This document shows positions 17,597 to 27,150 of a DNA stretch of 64,000 nucleotides, one piece after another. Every line of letters begins with the position of its first letter. Within the stretch, counting starts at the first letter, position 1. The notes beneath the pieces were generated by a model. It was not told where the DNA came from. It was given only the letters and a program-made list of their open reading frames with translations, and ran no database searches. This stretch comes from Bacteroidota bacterium (lineage in GTDB: Bacteria; Bacteroidota; Ignavibacteria; Ignavibacteriales; Melioribacteraceae), in the NCBI GenBank assembly GCA_018818065.1, contig JAHISV010000005.1, forward strand, positions 1,098,527 to 1,162,526, read 5' to 3'. The position numbers were made by a program, and so were the translations under genes.

Positions 17597-18682
17597 ATGC
17601 TAGATTTCGACAAATATATTGACAGCGTTTTTGAAAACGATTTCTTCAGGATTTTCTGGAACAGTCTTACCGACGGCGTAAGGATAACGGATCAGGAAGG
17701 AAATGTTCTCCACGCCAACGATGCTTATTGCTCCTTAATTGATAAAAGCCGCGAAGAGGTTTTAGGTATTCCTTACACAGATTTATATCATCCCAAAATC
17801 CGGAGCGAAATACTTAACATGTACCAGCGTAACTTTCGTCTGGATCAAATGAACACACATTTTCAGAGAGAATTAATTCTATGGAACGGTAGAAAAGTAT
17901 GGTACGAGTTTTTTAATTACCCTGTGAATATTGAGGGCATAGAAAAGGTTATTCTTTGTGTTGTGAAAAACATCACTACTTACAAGCGTGAGGAAATTGA
18001 GCATTCCAAAACCGCAGCCAGACTTCGTAGTTTAGCGGCTCATCAGCAGACAGTTAGAGAGGAAGAACGCACATCTATTGCGCGTGAGATACATGATGAA
18101 TTAGGACAAGTATTAACAGTTCTCAAGATTCAAAATTCGTTGGTTGGGAAAAAACTTGGCGCTGATCAGCAGGACTTGAAGGAGAAAATTGAAAGGGCTG
18201 AAACCATGATTGATGCCGCTGTTGATTCTGTTCAAAAAATCTGTTCCAAGCTTAGACCCGGAGTTTTGGATAATTTAGGACTTGTGGCAGCAATAGAATG
18301 GCAATGCGAAGAGTTTGAGAAAAGTACAAATATTGTTACAACGTGCAATACATTTAAGGGCGAACTGAAATTACGACCTCAAAAGGTGACAGCTATTTAC
18401 AGAATTTTTCAAGAAGCGCTGACGAACGTAGCCCGGCACTCCGGGGCAACAAAAGTAGATGTCGATTTTATCGTTCACGGAAATAACTTATCTTTGGAAG
18501 TAAGAGATAATGGAACCGGTATTACGGACTCGAGAATTGAGGGGAGAACCTCTCACGGGTTAATAGGTATGAAAGAAAGAGCTTTGCTTTTCAGCGGCGA
18601 AGTTGAAATTTTAGGTGAAGCGGGGAAGGGAACTACCGTTAAAGTACGTATACCAAAGAAAGATAACAGGGAGTTGTTATGA
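17597..18682 (+). CDS. PAS-domain sensor histidine kinase (NarL/DegS-type)
   Basis: 361 residues with no membrane helix, so probably a soluble cytoplasmic sensor. A PAS domain (~15-130, VRITDQEGNVLHANDAYCSLI) is followed by a HisKA_3 dimerisation helix (EEERTSIAREIHDELGQVL, phospho-His H166) and a short HATPase domain (NVARHSGATKVDVDF, VRDNGTGI, GLIGMKERALLFSGEVEI). It should phosphorylate the LuxR-type regulator encoded next; the genes overlap by 4 nt (ATGA). The signal is unknown. It lies just upstream of the second GDH gene, making control of nitrogen genes a reasonable guess. Confidence 0.92.
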   Translation: MLDFDKYIDSVFENDFFRIFWNSLTDGVRITDQEGNVLHANDAYCSLIDKSREEVLGIPYTDLYHPKIRSEILNMYQRNFRLDQMNTHFQRELILWNGRKVWYEFFNYPVNIEGIEKVILCVVKNITTYKREEIEHSKTAARLRSLAAHQQTVREEERTSIAREIHDELGQVLTVLKIQNSLVGKKLGADQQDLKEKIERAETMIDAAVDSVQKICSKLRPGVLDNLGLVAAIEWQCEEFEKSTNIVTTCNTFKGELKLRPQKVTAIYRIFQEALTNVARHSGATKVDVDFIVHGNNLSLEVRDNGTGITDSRIEGRTSHGLIGMKERALLFSGEVEILGEAGKGTTVKVRIPKKDNRELL

Positions 18683-19311
18683 TAAATATTGTTATGGCTG
18701 ATGACCATGCAATTGTGCGTGAAGGGATGAAACAAATAGTTTCTGAAGAGGATGATATTAAGGTTGTTGGCGAGGCTAATGATGCGGAAGAACTTTTTGA
18801 AGTCCTGAGAAAAGTGGATTGCGATATTGTTATTCTTGATCTTAATATGCCCGGTAAAACCGGTTTGGATGCCCTTAAAGATATGAAAGTCGAATTCCCG
18901 GAATTGCCAGTTCTAATACTAAGCATGTATGATGAAGATCAATATGGCATTCGTTCTCTTAAAGCCGGTGCCTCGGGCTACCTTAGAAAAGTAAGCGCAC
19001 CTGATGACCTTGTTTTAGCGATTAGAAAAATTGTAAGTGGCGGGAAATATATTAGTCCGGCGCTTGCCGAGAGCCTTGCCAACAACATTGGATCAGGAAA
19101 GGTGATGCAGCCTCATGAGCATCTTTCTGATAGAGAATATGAAGTGCTCTGTAAAATAGCCAGTGGAAAAACAGCTGATGAAATAGCGCACGAAATTTCA
19201 ATTAGCATCCACACTGTTTATAGTTACAGAAACAGAATAATGGATAAGATGCAGTTGAAATCGAATGTAGAGCTTACTCAATACGCTATTCAGAACAAAC
19301 TTCTAGATTAG
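18679..19311 (+). CDS. NarL/FixJ-family response regulator
   Basis: 210 residues. The receiver (1-120) has the acidic pair DD at 8-9, phospho-Asp D54 in VILDLNMPG, Ser/Thr in LILSMY and Lys in GYLRKVS. The C-terminal LuxR-type HTH (~145-205) reads LSDREYEVLCKIASGKTADEIA and ISIHTVYSYRNRIMDKM. It pairs with the kinase before it (ATGA overlap) and lies 200 nt before a GDH gene in the same direction, so gdh2 is a candidate target. That link is inference from position only. Confidence 0.93.
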   Translation: MINIVMADDHAIVREGMKQIVSEEDDIKVVGEANDAEELFEVLRKVDCDIVILDLNMPGKTGLDALKDMKVEFPELPVLILSMYDEDQYGIRSLKAGASGYLRKVSAPDDLVLAIRKIVSGGKYISPALAESLANNIGSGKVMQPHEHLSDREYEVLCKIASGKTADEIAHEISISIHTVYSYRNRIMDKMQLKSNVELTQYAIQNKLLD

Positions 19312-19490
19312 AATCTTGTAGTAATTTTTATTACAAACGCCTCATAAAACCTATCACGTTATAATCACAAGTTCTGCTATTTTATAACCAACCCCATTCA
19401 GCTATTTTGACTTCCGAGTAAATAAAAATCATAGCTTAAAATGATTTTTAATTCAACAAGCTTTGTATATAAAATACCTTACAAAATTAA

Positions 19491-20870
<1,380 letters not shown>

Positions 20871-20907
20871 TTTTCCTTTATTGATAAAATAGAATACCTT
20901 TACTGAC

Positions 20908-20939
20908 AAGGGGCTCTTTTGGGAGTCCCTTTTTGTTTT
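20908..20939 (+). terminator. Rho-independent terminator after gdh2
   Basis: AAGGGGCTC (20908-20916), loop TTTTG, then GGAGTCCCTT (20922-20931), with one G-T pair in a 9-bp stem, followed by TTTTGTTTT. It is a normal strong terminator, 38 nt after the GDH stop. Confidence 0.85.
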
Positions 20940-20976
20940 AAACGCGTAGCCGGAAAGTATTGTTTTATATTAGGTT

Positions 20977-21380
20977 CAACCCTTTCAGGGTTGTGTGCTA
21001 CTGGTTATTTCACAATACCGGATTTCATCCGGTATTAATCTGGTTTGACTCCTTCGGAGTCATCAATCTTTTATTATGGTAAGTTATCTAAAACACAAAA
21101 TCCCGAAGGGCCGGCCGGTTATTGTGGAACTGAATAGAAGTTTGCTAGCAAAATCCCGGTGGGATATTCCATAAACCGCTGGCGCAACCAGTGGAAAGCA
21201 AACCGAGAAATAATCCCACATCCCCAGCTGGGTTGAAGTCTTTGGTTTCGGAGGGTAAGCAATTTTTTCTAAGTCTGTTCTATTCGTTACCTAAATCCCG
21301 GAGGGATTTAACTATTTTAACACTGGGCGATAGCCCGGTGTTAAAACCAATCTTAGTTGACAACAACCACGAAGTGGTTG
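20977..21380. repeat. Hairpin array, left copy
   Basis: A run of short perfect or near-perfect hairpins, mostly with 3-nt TTC or GAA loops: CAACCCT-TTC-AGGGTTG (20977), AATACCGGAT-TTC-ATCCGGTATT (21014), TGACTCC-TTC-GGAGTCA (21046), CCC-GAA-GGG (21102), ATCCC-GGT-GGGAT (~21153), AAATCCC-GGA-GGGATTT (21293), an AACAC/GTGTT stem with GGGC/GCCC core (~21318) and CAACCAC-GAA-GTGGTTG (21364). The order of stems is repeated in the right array. No believable protein is encoded. It abuts the 3' end of a broken transposase. Confidence 0.85.
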
Positions 21381-21382
21381 AA

Positions 21383-21825
21383 CTAAAGGTACTTTTCATC
21401 ATACTCTACTCCCGCCTCATCTAAAACCCTTTTAACTTCTTCCAGATATGTAACTTGCTGATGGTGTTCCTTTTGATTTTTGATATAGTTAATCACTCTC
21501 TCTTTTTCCTTTATCGAGTAGGTGAAAGCGCCATACCCAACCTGCTATGCAGTGAATCCAGGGAAATTTTTTGTTCTTTGATCCAAATTGAGCTGCAGAC
21601 TTTAGTATCCTTTACAAGGTCGGCAAGAGCAATACTTGGATGTAGCGAAACCAGCAAATGCAGATGATCCTTGACTCCATTGATTTGATAAAGCACGCAA
21701 TTTTTATTCTTTGCCATGCCCCAGATGTACTTGAATAACTTTTCATGGTGTTCATAAAGGAGTACTTTTTCTCTGTGTTTCGTTGAGAAGATTACGTGGT
21801 AGAGTATTTGGGTGTAGGTGCTCAT
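21383..21825 (-). pseudogene. IS200/REP-associated tyrosine transposase, broken
   Basis: The N-terminal frame (104 codons from the ATG at 21825) is a Y1 transposase with HUH motif DHLHLLVS (H54, H56) and the PSIALADLVKDTK region. It runs into a different frame after an A6 run (21567-21572). In the shifted frame the family's C-terminus continues to a TAG at 21383: QVGYGAFTYSIKEK, then INYIKNQ with the catalytic Tyr, and ending VEYDEKYL. Restoring one A would join the halves at FPGFTA, but the expected Trp codon before QVGYG is TAG (21545-21547). Two lesions make this a pseudogene. Known homologues are ~150 residues and mobilise IS200 or REP elements. Confidence 0.9.
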
Positions 21826-22019
21826 ACAAATCCTTTTATTTATCTCGGAGACTATTTTGCTTTTTACTTAGTAATCTAGTTCAACCCCTTCGGGGTTGAT
21901 GTGACACAATCAGTTTCATTATCACCGGATTGCATCCGGTTTTACAATAGTTTGACACCTTCAGTGTCGGAAAGCAAAAGCTTCTTTATATATGTTGTTT
22001 TTTCTTCAAAATCCCGAAG

Positions 22020-22039
22020 AGCCTGCCCACCGATGGTGG
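22020..22039. repeat. Nested insert inside an array hairpin
   Basis: About 20 nt (AGCCTGCCCACCGATGGTGG) interrupt the right arm of the AAATCCC-GAA-GGGATT hairpin. The insert itself holds the palindrome CCCACC-GAT-GGTGGG. A similar insert sharing CCTGCCCACC lies in the hairpin at 22100. Confidence 0.65.
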
Positions 22040-22112
22040 GGATTAAACTGTTTTAACACCGAATGATTGTCCGGTGTTAAAACCAATCTTAGTTTCTCAC
22101 AACCACGAAGTG

Positions 22113-22131
22113 CCTGCCCACCTCTGGCGTG
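22113..22131. repeat. Nested insert inside a second array hairpin
   Basis: 19 nt (CCTGCCCACCTCTGGCGTG) split the right arm GTG/GGTTG of CAACCAC-GAA-GTGGTTG; the uninterrupted form is at 21364-21380. It shares CCTGCCCACC with the insert at 22020 and sits at a matching place, just after the loop. Confidence 0.65.
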
Positions 22132-22198
22132 GGTTGAACAAATACCTTTCTCCAAATCCGTCTTCAGAAGCATCAAAATAAGAAATAATAAACAGGGG

Positions 22199-23647
22199 CT
22201 ACTGTTCAAAACTTCCTGTATCATTTATGTACTTGTAGATGATCAAACCTTTAAAAGTAGCAATCCACAATCCACCACTTCCCATATCTTTTACATCATA
22301 AACTAAATCAGATGGTAGGGGAGAATTAACTGAATTATAATGGTTTACAATTTCCCCGTATTTAATTTTATAAATACCATTTGCAGTGCCGAGCCAGGTT
22401 GAAGTGCTTTTTGTATCTATTGCATATATTCTATGTTCACCATATTCAATTTCAGTCCATTCATTATTATAATAACGATGCAAAACACCTTTTGGATTTG
22501 TTGCCAAACCTTGTTTTATTGCCACATATATTTCAGTATCGTAGTAAATATTTTTGAAAATTGAAACTGCTGAAATTTCTCCAGGAGTTAGTTGAGAGTT
22601 CCCAGATTTGTAATTGATCCAATTCGATTCAGGAGTCTCCTGTATAAAAACACCTGAAGACCTTGTACCGACAGCAACCTGCCCTCTATTCGAGATAGAA
22701 ATTGAAGTGCAGACATGATAAAATTCAGTATGTAAATTAGAGCCCTTATTCATTATAAGACCGCGTTCTGTGCAAAGGTAAACTTCATCAGTAAATCCAT
22801 ATCTTCGTAAAACTCCGACAGCATTTGTAATTCCATTTGTATATTCAGACCAATTGCCAGTTTGCACATCAAAAATATATGTTCCATAGTATGAGGCAGC
22901 TATTATATTATCATTTGAAAAAAAATGCATATCTGTTATTGCGTAAGAAAATAAAATGGAATTATTTGGGTTGTAATTAATGAAATCTGGGGCATCATAT
23001 TTTATCACTCCATTGTCAAGACTGCCTATCCATCCGTCTTTACCTGATATACAATTTATGTTTTCAGATGGAATGGCAGAGTTACTGTGATTATATACTA
23101 CCCAGATAGTAGTATCTTCCAGTGTAGCATTAATTTCTATCAGTTCATTACTATTCATCGTTACATAATCGTCGTAATCCCGATAACCGAATTTCCTTAA
23201 AGTTATCTTATGAATACCGGGATAGACCCCTGGAATTGAATCAGGAGTGTTTTTCCCCGTTAGCGCATCATCCAAAATAATTTCTGCTTTTGGTGGGTTG
23301 GAACGAAGATAAAAACTCCCCCTGAACTGCGGGTGCCCTTCCACATCAACATCTAATGAGATTGTTTTATTGCTATCTAAAGTTACCGTTAGAGCTGTAT
23401 CAAGGTAGAAGTGGTGTCTAAACTCTATCCGGTGTTCCCCTGAGGTTAAATATAAAAGTGAGTCCGGGGTGTTCCGCCCGGTAATTCTATCATCAAGGAA
23501 AATGGAATACCCTGAAGGATTGGTACTTAAAACGATTCCAGCCTCTGATGGAGGCGAATCTGGGGGTGTAACTGATAACTCCTTATCGCAGGAGGTGATA
23601 ATAAGTAGCATTATTGCCAAGCAACTAACTACAGTTTCTTTTTGCAT
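22199..23647 (-). CDS. PEGA-domain lipoprotein with beta-propeller-like repeats
   Basis: 482 residues. A lipoprotein signal ends LLIITSC (lipid Cys C20). Two PEGA domains follow (~37-100 and ~110-175, each with NPxxxxIxLDDxxTGxNTPDS and a GxHxIxxR strand). The rest (~180-475) is a repeat region of WIGSLDNGVIKYD, AVGTRSSGVFIQ, TWLGTANGIYKIKYG and LWIATFKGLIIYKY segments. It resembles the propeller of two-component regulator sensors but lacks a membrane kinase part. It is probably an envelope surface protein; ligand unknown. The 3' end directly borders the right hairpin array. Confidence 0.85.
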   Translation of the reverse strand: MQKETVVSCLAIMLLIITSCDKELSVTPPDSPPSEAGIVLSTNPSGYSIFLDDRITGRNTPDSLLYLTSGEHRIEFRHHFYLDTALTVTLDSNKTISLDVDVEGHPQFRGSFYLRSNPPKAEIILDDALTGKNTPDSIPGVYPGIHKITLRKFGYRDYDDYVTMNSNELIEINATLEDTTIWVVYNHSNSAIPSENINCISGKDGWIGSLDNGVIKYDAPDFINYNPNNSILFSYAITDMHFFSNDNIIAASYYGTYIFDVQTGNWSEYTNGITNAVGVLRRYGFTDEVYLCTERGLIMNKGSNLHTEFYHVCTSISISNRGQVAVGTRSSGVFIQETPESNWINYKSGNSQLTPGEISAVSIFKNIYYDTEIYVAIKQGLATNPKGVLHRYYNNEWTEIEYGEHRIYAIDTKSTSTWLGTANGIYKIKYGEIVNHYNSVNSPLPSDLVYDVKDMGSGGLWIATFKGLIIYKYINDTGSFEQ

Positions 23648-23948
23648 AATTTATCCGACTGTGTGATTATTTCAAGTTGAATGTCAGGCCACACTAAACA
23701 CGCAGATTAAACTAACAATGTTCGTAGCATTGTCAAGGGTAAAATTGATAACTTGAAACTACTGCATCTCTTGCCGGTTGGCTTCATTTGATCTGATTTA
23801 TTCCGCTCTATATTATTCCTCTATTATTGTTCTTTTTACCAAAAAATTTTATAGTTTTAACTGTGCGGGAATCAGATTTCATCTTAATCTTGATCCTAAT
23901 CTTACTCTTAATAAGTTTTCTTCTAAAATTTCCAGATGGCATTAATCT
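23648..23948. other. Intergenic region between divergent lipoprotein and PEP-synthase-like gene 2
   Basis: About 300 nt without a gene. On the minus strand TTGACA (23736-23731), a 16-nt spacer and TAGTTT (23714-23709) could be the lipoprotein promoter. The spacer region contains the inverted repeat ACAATG-TTCGTAG-CATTGT, which could bind a repressor. Nothing comparably clear is seen on the plus strand. Confidence 0.5.
23709..23736 (-). promoter_or_regulatory. Candidate promoter with inverted repeat
   Basis: TTGACA at 23736-23731 and TAGTTT at 23714-23709, 16 nt apart, with a 6-bp inverted repeat (ACAATG/CATTGT) overlapping the spacer and the edge of the -35. Found by eye; the -10 is a weak match. 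Confidence 0.4.
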
Positions 23949-26900
23949 ATGAACATGGAAAACAAAGATCCCGAAAACAGTATTGACCCTTTTTTAGTTG
24001 AACATGGTTACGGAAACCGTTTTCAGGGCTTTCAAAACCTTATGCGCCTCAGGGTTCGTGATATACTTCTAGTATCAAGTTTGTATGATTTGTATCTCTT
24101 CGAAGAAGATGGTCGTTTATATGAATTGATACGTCATGAATACCAGGGACTTAACCTTAGTCACTCGCCGGAATTAACACGAGTGTCAGCAGGCAAGGCA
24201 GCAATAAAACTTGCCAAGGAAGAGAGCCGGTTCGATCTTATCATTACAACTATGCACATTGAAGATATGCACGCTATTCAATTCGCTAATCTGGTAAAAG
24301 AGGAAGGACTGGATATTCCAATAGTATTGCTTGCGCATGATAATCGCGAATTGAAGTATCTGCTTCTTCATCAGGATACTTCCATGTTCAATAAAATATT
24401 TATCTGGCAGGGCGATTTCAGAATCATCATTGCCATCATCAAGTATCTTGAAGACAAGTTGAATATTGATCATGATACCAAGATGGTTGGTGTTCAGAAC
24501 ATTATTGTTATTGAAGATAATGTAAGGTACTACTCTTCATTTCTTCCCATCATTTACTCGGAAATATTAAATCAATCCAGAAGATTAATTTCAGAAGGAA
24601 TAAATCTTACCCATAAATTTTTAAGGATGCGGGCACGCCCTAAAATTATACTGTGCTCAAATTACGAAGAAGCACGAGAGTATTATAAAAAATACAAAGA
24701 ACATTTGCTGGGCATTGTTTCTGACATTGATTTTCCGAAGAAAGGTTTGCAGGATCCGGAAGCGGGATTGAAATTTGCCCGCAAGGTGAAAAGTGATATG
24801 CCTGATGTTCCAATACTGCTTCTTTCGGATAACGCCGAAAATGAAAAACCATCTCATCTGGTTGGAGGGTCATTCGTTGTAAAAGATTCGCCGCTCCTGC
24901 TAAACGAATTACGCCAGTTTATGAATCAGTATTTTAGTTTTGGTGATTTCGTTTTCAGAACTCCCGAGGGTGTTGAGGTGGGGAGAGCAAATGATCTGAA
25001 ATCGCTGGAAGAAAGTTTAGCGCAAGTACCCGAAAGTTGTGTTGAATACCATGCCTCCAGAAACCACTTTTCCAACTGGTTAAAAGCACGTACGGAATTC
25101 TGGCTGGCGCATCAATTAAGACCAAGACAGGTTAAGGATTATCCTTCAATTCTTGAGCTACGTAAAGATTTAATAGCCGCCTTAAAAAGCTATAGAACTT
25201 TACGTCAGCAAGGTATAATTACAGACTTTGTGAAAGAATCATTTGATCCTGAAATGAGTTTTGCAAGAATTGGCGGTGGATCGTTAGGCGGTAAAGCGCG
25301 TGGTCTCGGTTTCGTAAATACTCTGATAAACGATTATGATGTAAGATATAAGTTCGAGGGCGTTAAGATACATGTGCCGGCAGCGGTTGTAATTGCTACT
25401 GATGTTTTCGATCAGTTTATCGAAGACAACAATCTTAAAGAGTTTGCCCTTAACTGCCATGATGATGAAGAAATCACAAAACGATTCCTGGAAGCTGAAA
25501 GATTCCCTCCGGAAATTCTGGGCGAGTTAGCAGCATTTTTGGATATTGTTCACACACCGCTGGCTGTTCGTTCTTCAAGCTTGCTTGAGGATTCTCAATA
25601 CCATCCGTTTGCCGGCGTTTATGAAACTTACATGATCCCAAATAAACAACATAATCCGTTAGTGCGGCTTAACGAACTTCTCACTTCTATAAAAAGAGTA
25701 TATGCCTCCACCTTTTACGAGGGTTCTAAAGAGTACATAAACGTGACTTCCTATCGCCTGGAAGAAGAAAAAATGGCTGTGATAATTCAGCGCATGGTTG
25801 GTAAAACTCATGATAACAGGTTCTACCCTGATTTCTCCGGGGTCGGCAAATCCTACAATTTTTATCCAGCTAAGCCGCAAACTTCGGATGACGGTATTGC
25901 CAATGTAGCTCTTGGTTTAGGAAAAACAGTTGTAGATGGAGGAGAGACCGTAAGGTTTTGCCCGAAGTATCCAACTGATGTAATCCAGTTTCATTCGGTT
26001 GAAGAGACATTAAATTCCAGCCAGAAAGATTTTTTTGCCTTAAATCTTAACGCTAACTCCGACTTTGGAAATGAAACACATGATATGCTGGTTAACCAGT
26101 ATGATCTTGCAACGGCAGAAAGAGATGGATCTCTGGTTTATTGCGGTTCAACTTATTCTCACGAAAATGACGCAATCTACGAGGGGTTATCGCGGGCGGG
26201 TTCCAGAATTGTTACTTTCAGTCCTATTCTAAAAAATAAATTATTTCCATTGCCTGTAATACTTGATTTACTTTTAGATATGGGTACATGGGGAATGGGT
26301 ACGCCTGTAGAAATAGAATTTGCCGTTAACATGGGTAAGAGCAGAGATGAGCCCAAAGAATTCGGATTGCTGCAAATGCGTCCGCTTGTTATTAACCGGG
26401 AAATATCGGATCTGAATCTTGATGACCATAAACCGGAAGACATAATATGTACAAGTGATCATGTACTAGGTCATGGCAACATTAATGATATCCATGATAT
26501 TGTATTTGTTGATTATCATAAATTTGACAGAGCAAAAAGTCACGAAGTAGCCAGAGAGGTTAGTAAATTTAATTCGCAGCTTCTTAAGGAAGGAAGACCT
26601 TATTTGCTTATAGGCGTTGGTCGCTGGGGTACACTTGATCCGTGGCTGGGCATCCCTGTTCAATGGTCGGATATTGCAGGTGCAAGAACCATAGTGGAAA
26701 CGAACTTTAAGGAGATGGCTGTTACGCCTTCGCAGGGTTCGCACTTTTTCCAAAACCTGACCTCATTTATGATAGGTTATTTTACGGTAAATGCTTTTAA
26801 CGACGATGGTTTTATAGACTGGGACTGGCTGCTTAGTATAAAGCCATTCCAGGAAATGAATTTTACAAGACATTTAAGGTTTGAAAACCCCTTTACCATA

Positions 26901-26951
26901 CGAATGAATGGACACGAAAACAAAGGTATTATACTAAAGCCGAAGGACTAA
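23949..26951 (+). CDS. Receiver-PEP-synthase-like ATP-grasp protein, copy 2
   Basis: 1000 residues, co-linear with the copy at 12.1 kb. First receiver-like domain (~35-170, DLIITTMHIED without phospho-Asp, ending FIWQGD); second receiver (~183-325, VIEDN, phospho-Asp D259 in IVSDID, Lys in FVVKDSP); ATP-grasp region (~435-800, FARIGGGSLGGKARGLGFV, TPLAVRSSSLLEDSQYHPFAG, EFGLLQMRPL). The C-terminal block reads GVGRWGTLDPWLGIPV and PSQGSHFFQNLTS. It lacks the swivelling phosphohistidine and PEP-binding domains of PEP synthase. It heads a tight cluster with a zinc-ribbon protein and a third GDH (1-nt gap, then overlap), so all three are probably co-expressed. Confidence 0.9.
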   Translation: MNMENKDPENSIDPFLVEHGYGNRFQGFQNLMRLRVRDILLVSSLYDLYLFEEDGRLYELIRHEYQGLNLSHSPELTRVSAGKAAIKLAKEESRFDLIITTMHIEDMHAIQFANLVKEEGLDIPIVLLAHDNRELKYLLLHQDTSMFNKIFIWQGDFRIIIAIIKYLEDKLNIDHDTKMVGVQNIIVIEDNVRYYSSFLPIIYSEILNQSRRLISEGINLTHKFLRMRARPKIILCSNYEEAREYYKKYKEHLLGIVSDIDFPKKGLQDPEAGLKFARKVKSDMPDVPILLLSDNAENEKPSHLVGGSFVVKDSPLLLNELRQFMNQYFSFGDFVFRTPEGVEVGRANDLKSLEESLAQVPESCVEYHASRNHFSNWLKARTEFWLAHQLRPRQVKDYPSILELRKDLIAALKSYRTLRQQGIITDFVKESFDPEMSFARIGGGSLGGKARGLGFVNTLINDYDVRYKFEGVKIHVPAAVVIATDVFDQFIEDNNLKEFALNCHDDEEITKRFLEAERFPPEILGELAAFLDIVHTPLAVRSSSLLEDSQYHPFAGVYETYMIPNKQHNPLVRLNELLTSIKRVYASTFYEGSKEYINVTSYRLEEEKMAVIIQRMVGKTHDNRFYPDFSGVGKSYNFYPAKPQTSDDGIANVALGLGKTVVDGGETVRFCPKYPTDVIQFHSVEETLNSSQKDFFALNLNANSDFGNETHDMLVNQYDLATAERDGSLVYCGSTYSHENDAIYEGLSRAGSRIVTFSPILKNKLFPLPVILDLLLDMGTWGMGTPVEIEFAVNMGKSRDEPKEFGLLQMRPLVINREISDLNLDDHKPEDIICTSDHVLGHGNINDIHDIVFVDYHKFDRAKSHEVAREVSKFNSQLLKEGRPYLLIGVGRWGTLDPWLGIPVQWSDIAGARTIVETNFKEMAVTPSQGSHFFQNLTSFMIGYFTVNAFNDDGFIDWDWLLSIKPFQEMNFTRHLRFENPFTIRMNGHENKGIILKPKD

Positions 26952-26952
26952 A

Positions 26953-27150
26953 ATGGAGAACAATAAAATGAACCCGGAAGTCTTTGATGCTTGCCCGCAC
27001 TGCGGGAATAAACTCAGTCCGTGGCAACAGGTCTTGCTTAGTGTAGACAAAGCTGTTATGTGCAAGCACTGCTGGTACAGAATAATTTTAAGCAATCCTG
27101 AAGAGGAAAAAAATAAAGAAAATGATAATTCAAATGACGGGGACGAGTAA
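26953..27150 (+). CDS. Zinc-ribbon mini-protein
   Basis: 65 residues with two Cys pairs, ACPHCGNK (C14, C17) and MCKHCWY (C37, C40), the spacing of a small zinc ribbon. The C-terminal 20 residues are acidic and low-complexity (EEEKNKENDNSNDGDE). No family name is recognised. It starts 1 nt after the PEP-synthase-like stop and its stop overlaps the GDH start (TAATG), so it is translated from the same message. A role as an adaptor or small regulator of its two neighbours is inference. Confidence 0.8.
   Translation: MENNKMNPEVFDACPHCGNKLSPWQQVLLSVDKAVMCKHCWYRIILSNPEEEKNKENDNSNDGDE

Larger units (their letters stand above)
21882..22136. repeat. Hairpin array, right copy
   Basis: Hairpins in the same order as the left array: CAACCCC-TTC-GGGGTTG (21882), ACCGGAT-TGC-ATCCGGT (21924), TGACAC/GTGTC (~21954), AAATCCC-GAA-GGGATT with an insert (22009), AACACCG/CCGGTGTT (~22055) and CAACCAC-GAA-GTGGTTG with an insert (22100). 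A 24-nt tract (22071-22094) is identical to 21335-21358 in the left array. The two arrays are therefore diverged copies of one unit, lying on either side of the transposase remnant. Confidence 0.85.

Noticed and set aside
21191..21424. 77-codon plus-strand open frame
   Set aside because: It runs through the left hairpin array and the transposase end; the composition follows the palindromes and no known protein pattern appears.
21511..21825. Programmed frameshift to make a full transposase
   Set aside because: An A6 run could slip, but the continued frame meets an in-frame TAG before the C-terminal half, so slippage would not give a full protein.
20977..22136. CRISPR array in the palindromic region
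   Set aside because: Stems differ in sequence, spacing is irregular and there is no constant repeat with unique spacers.
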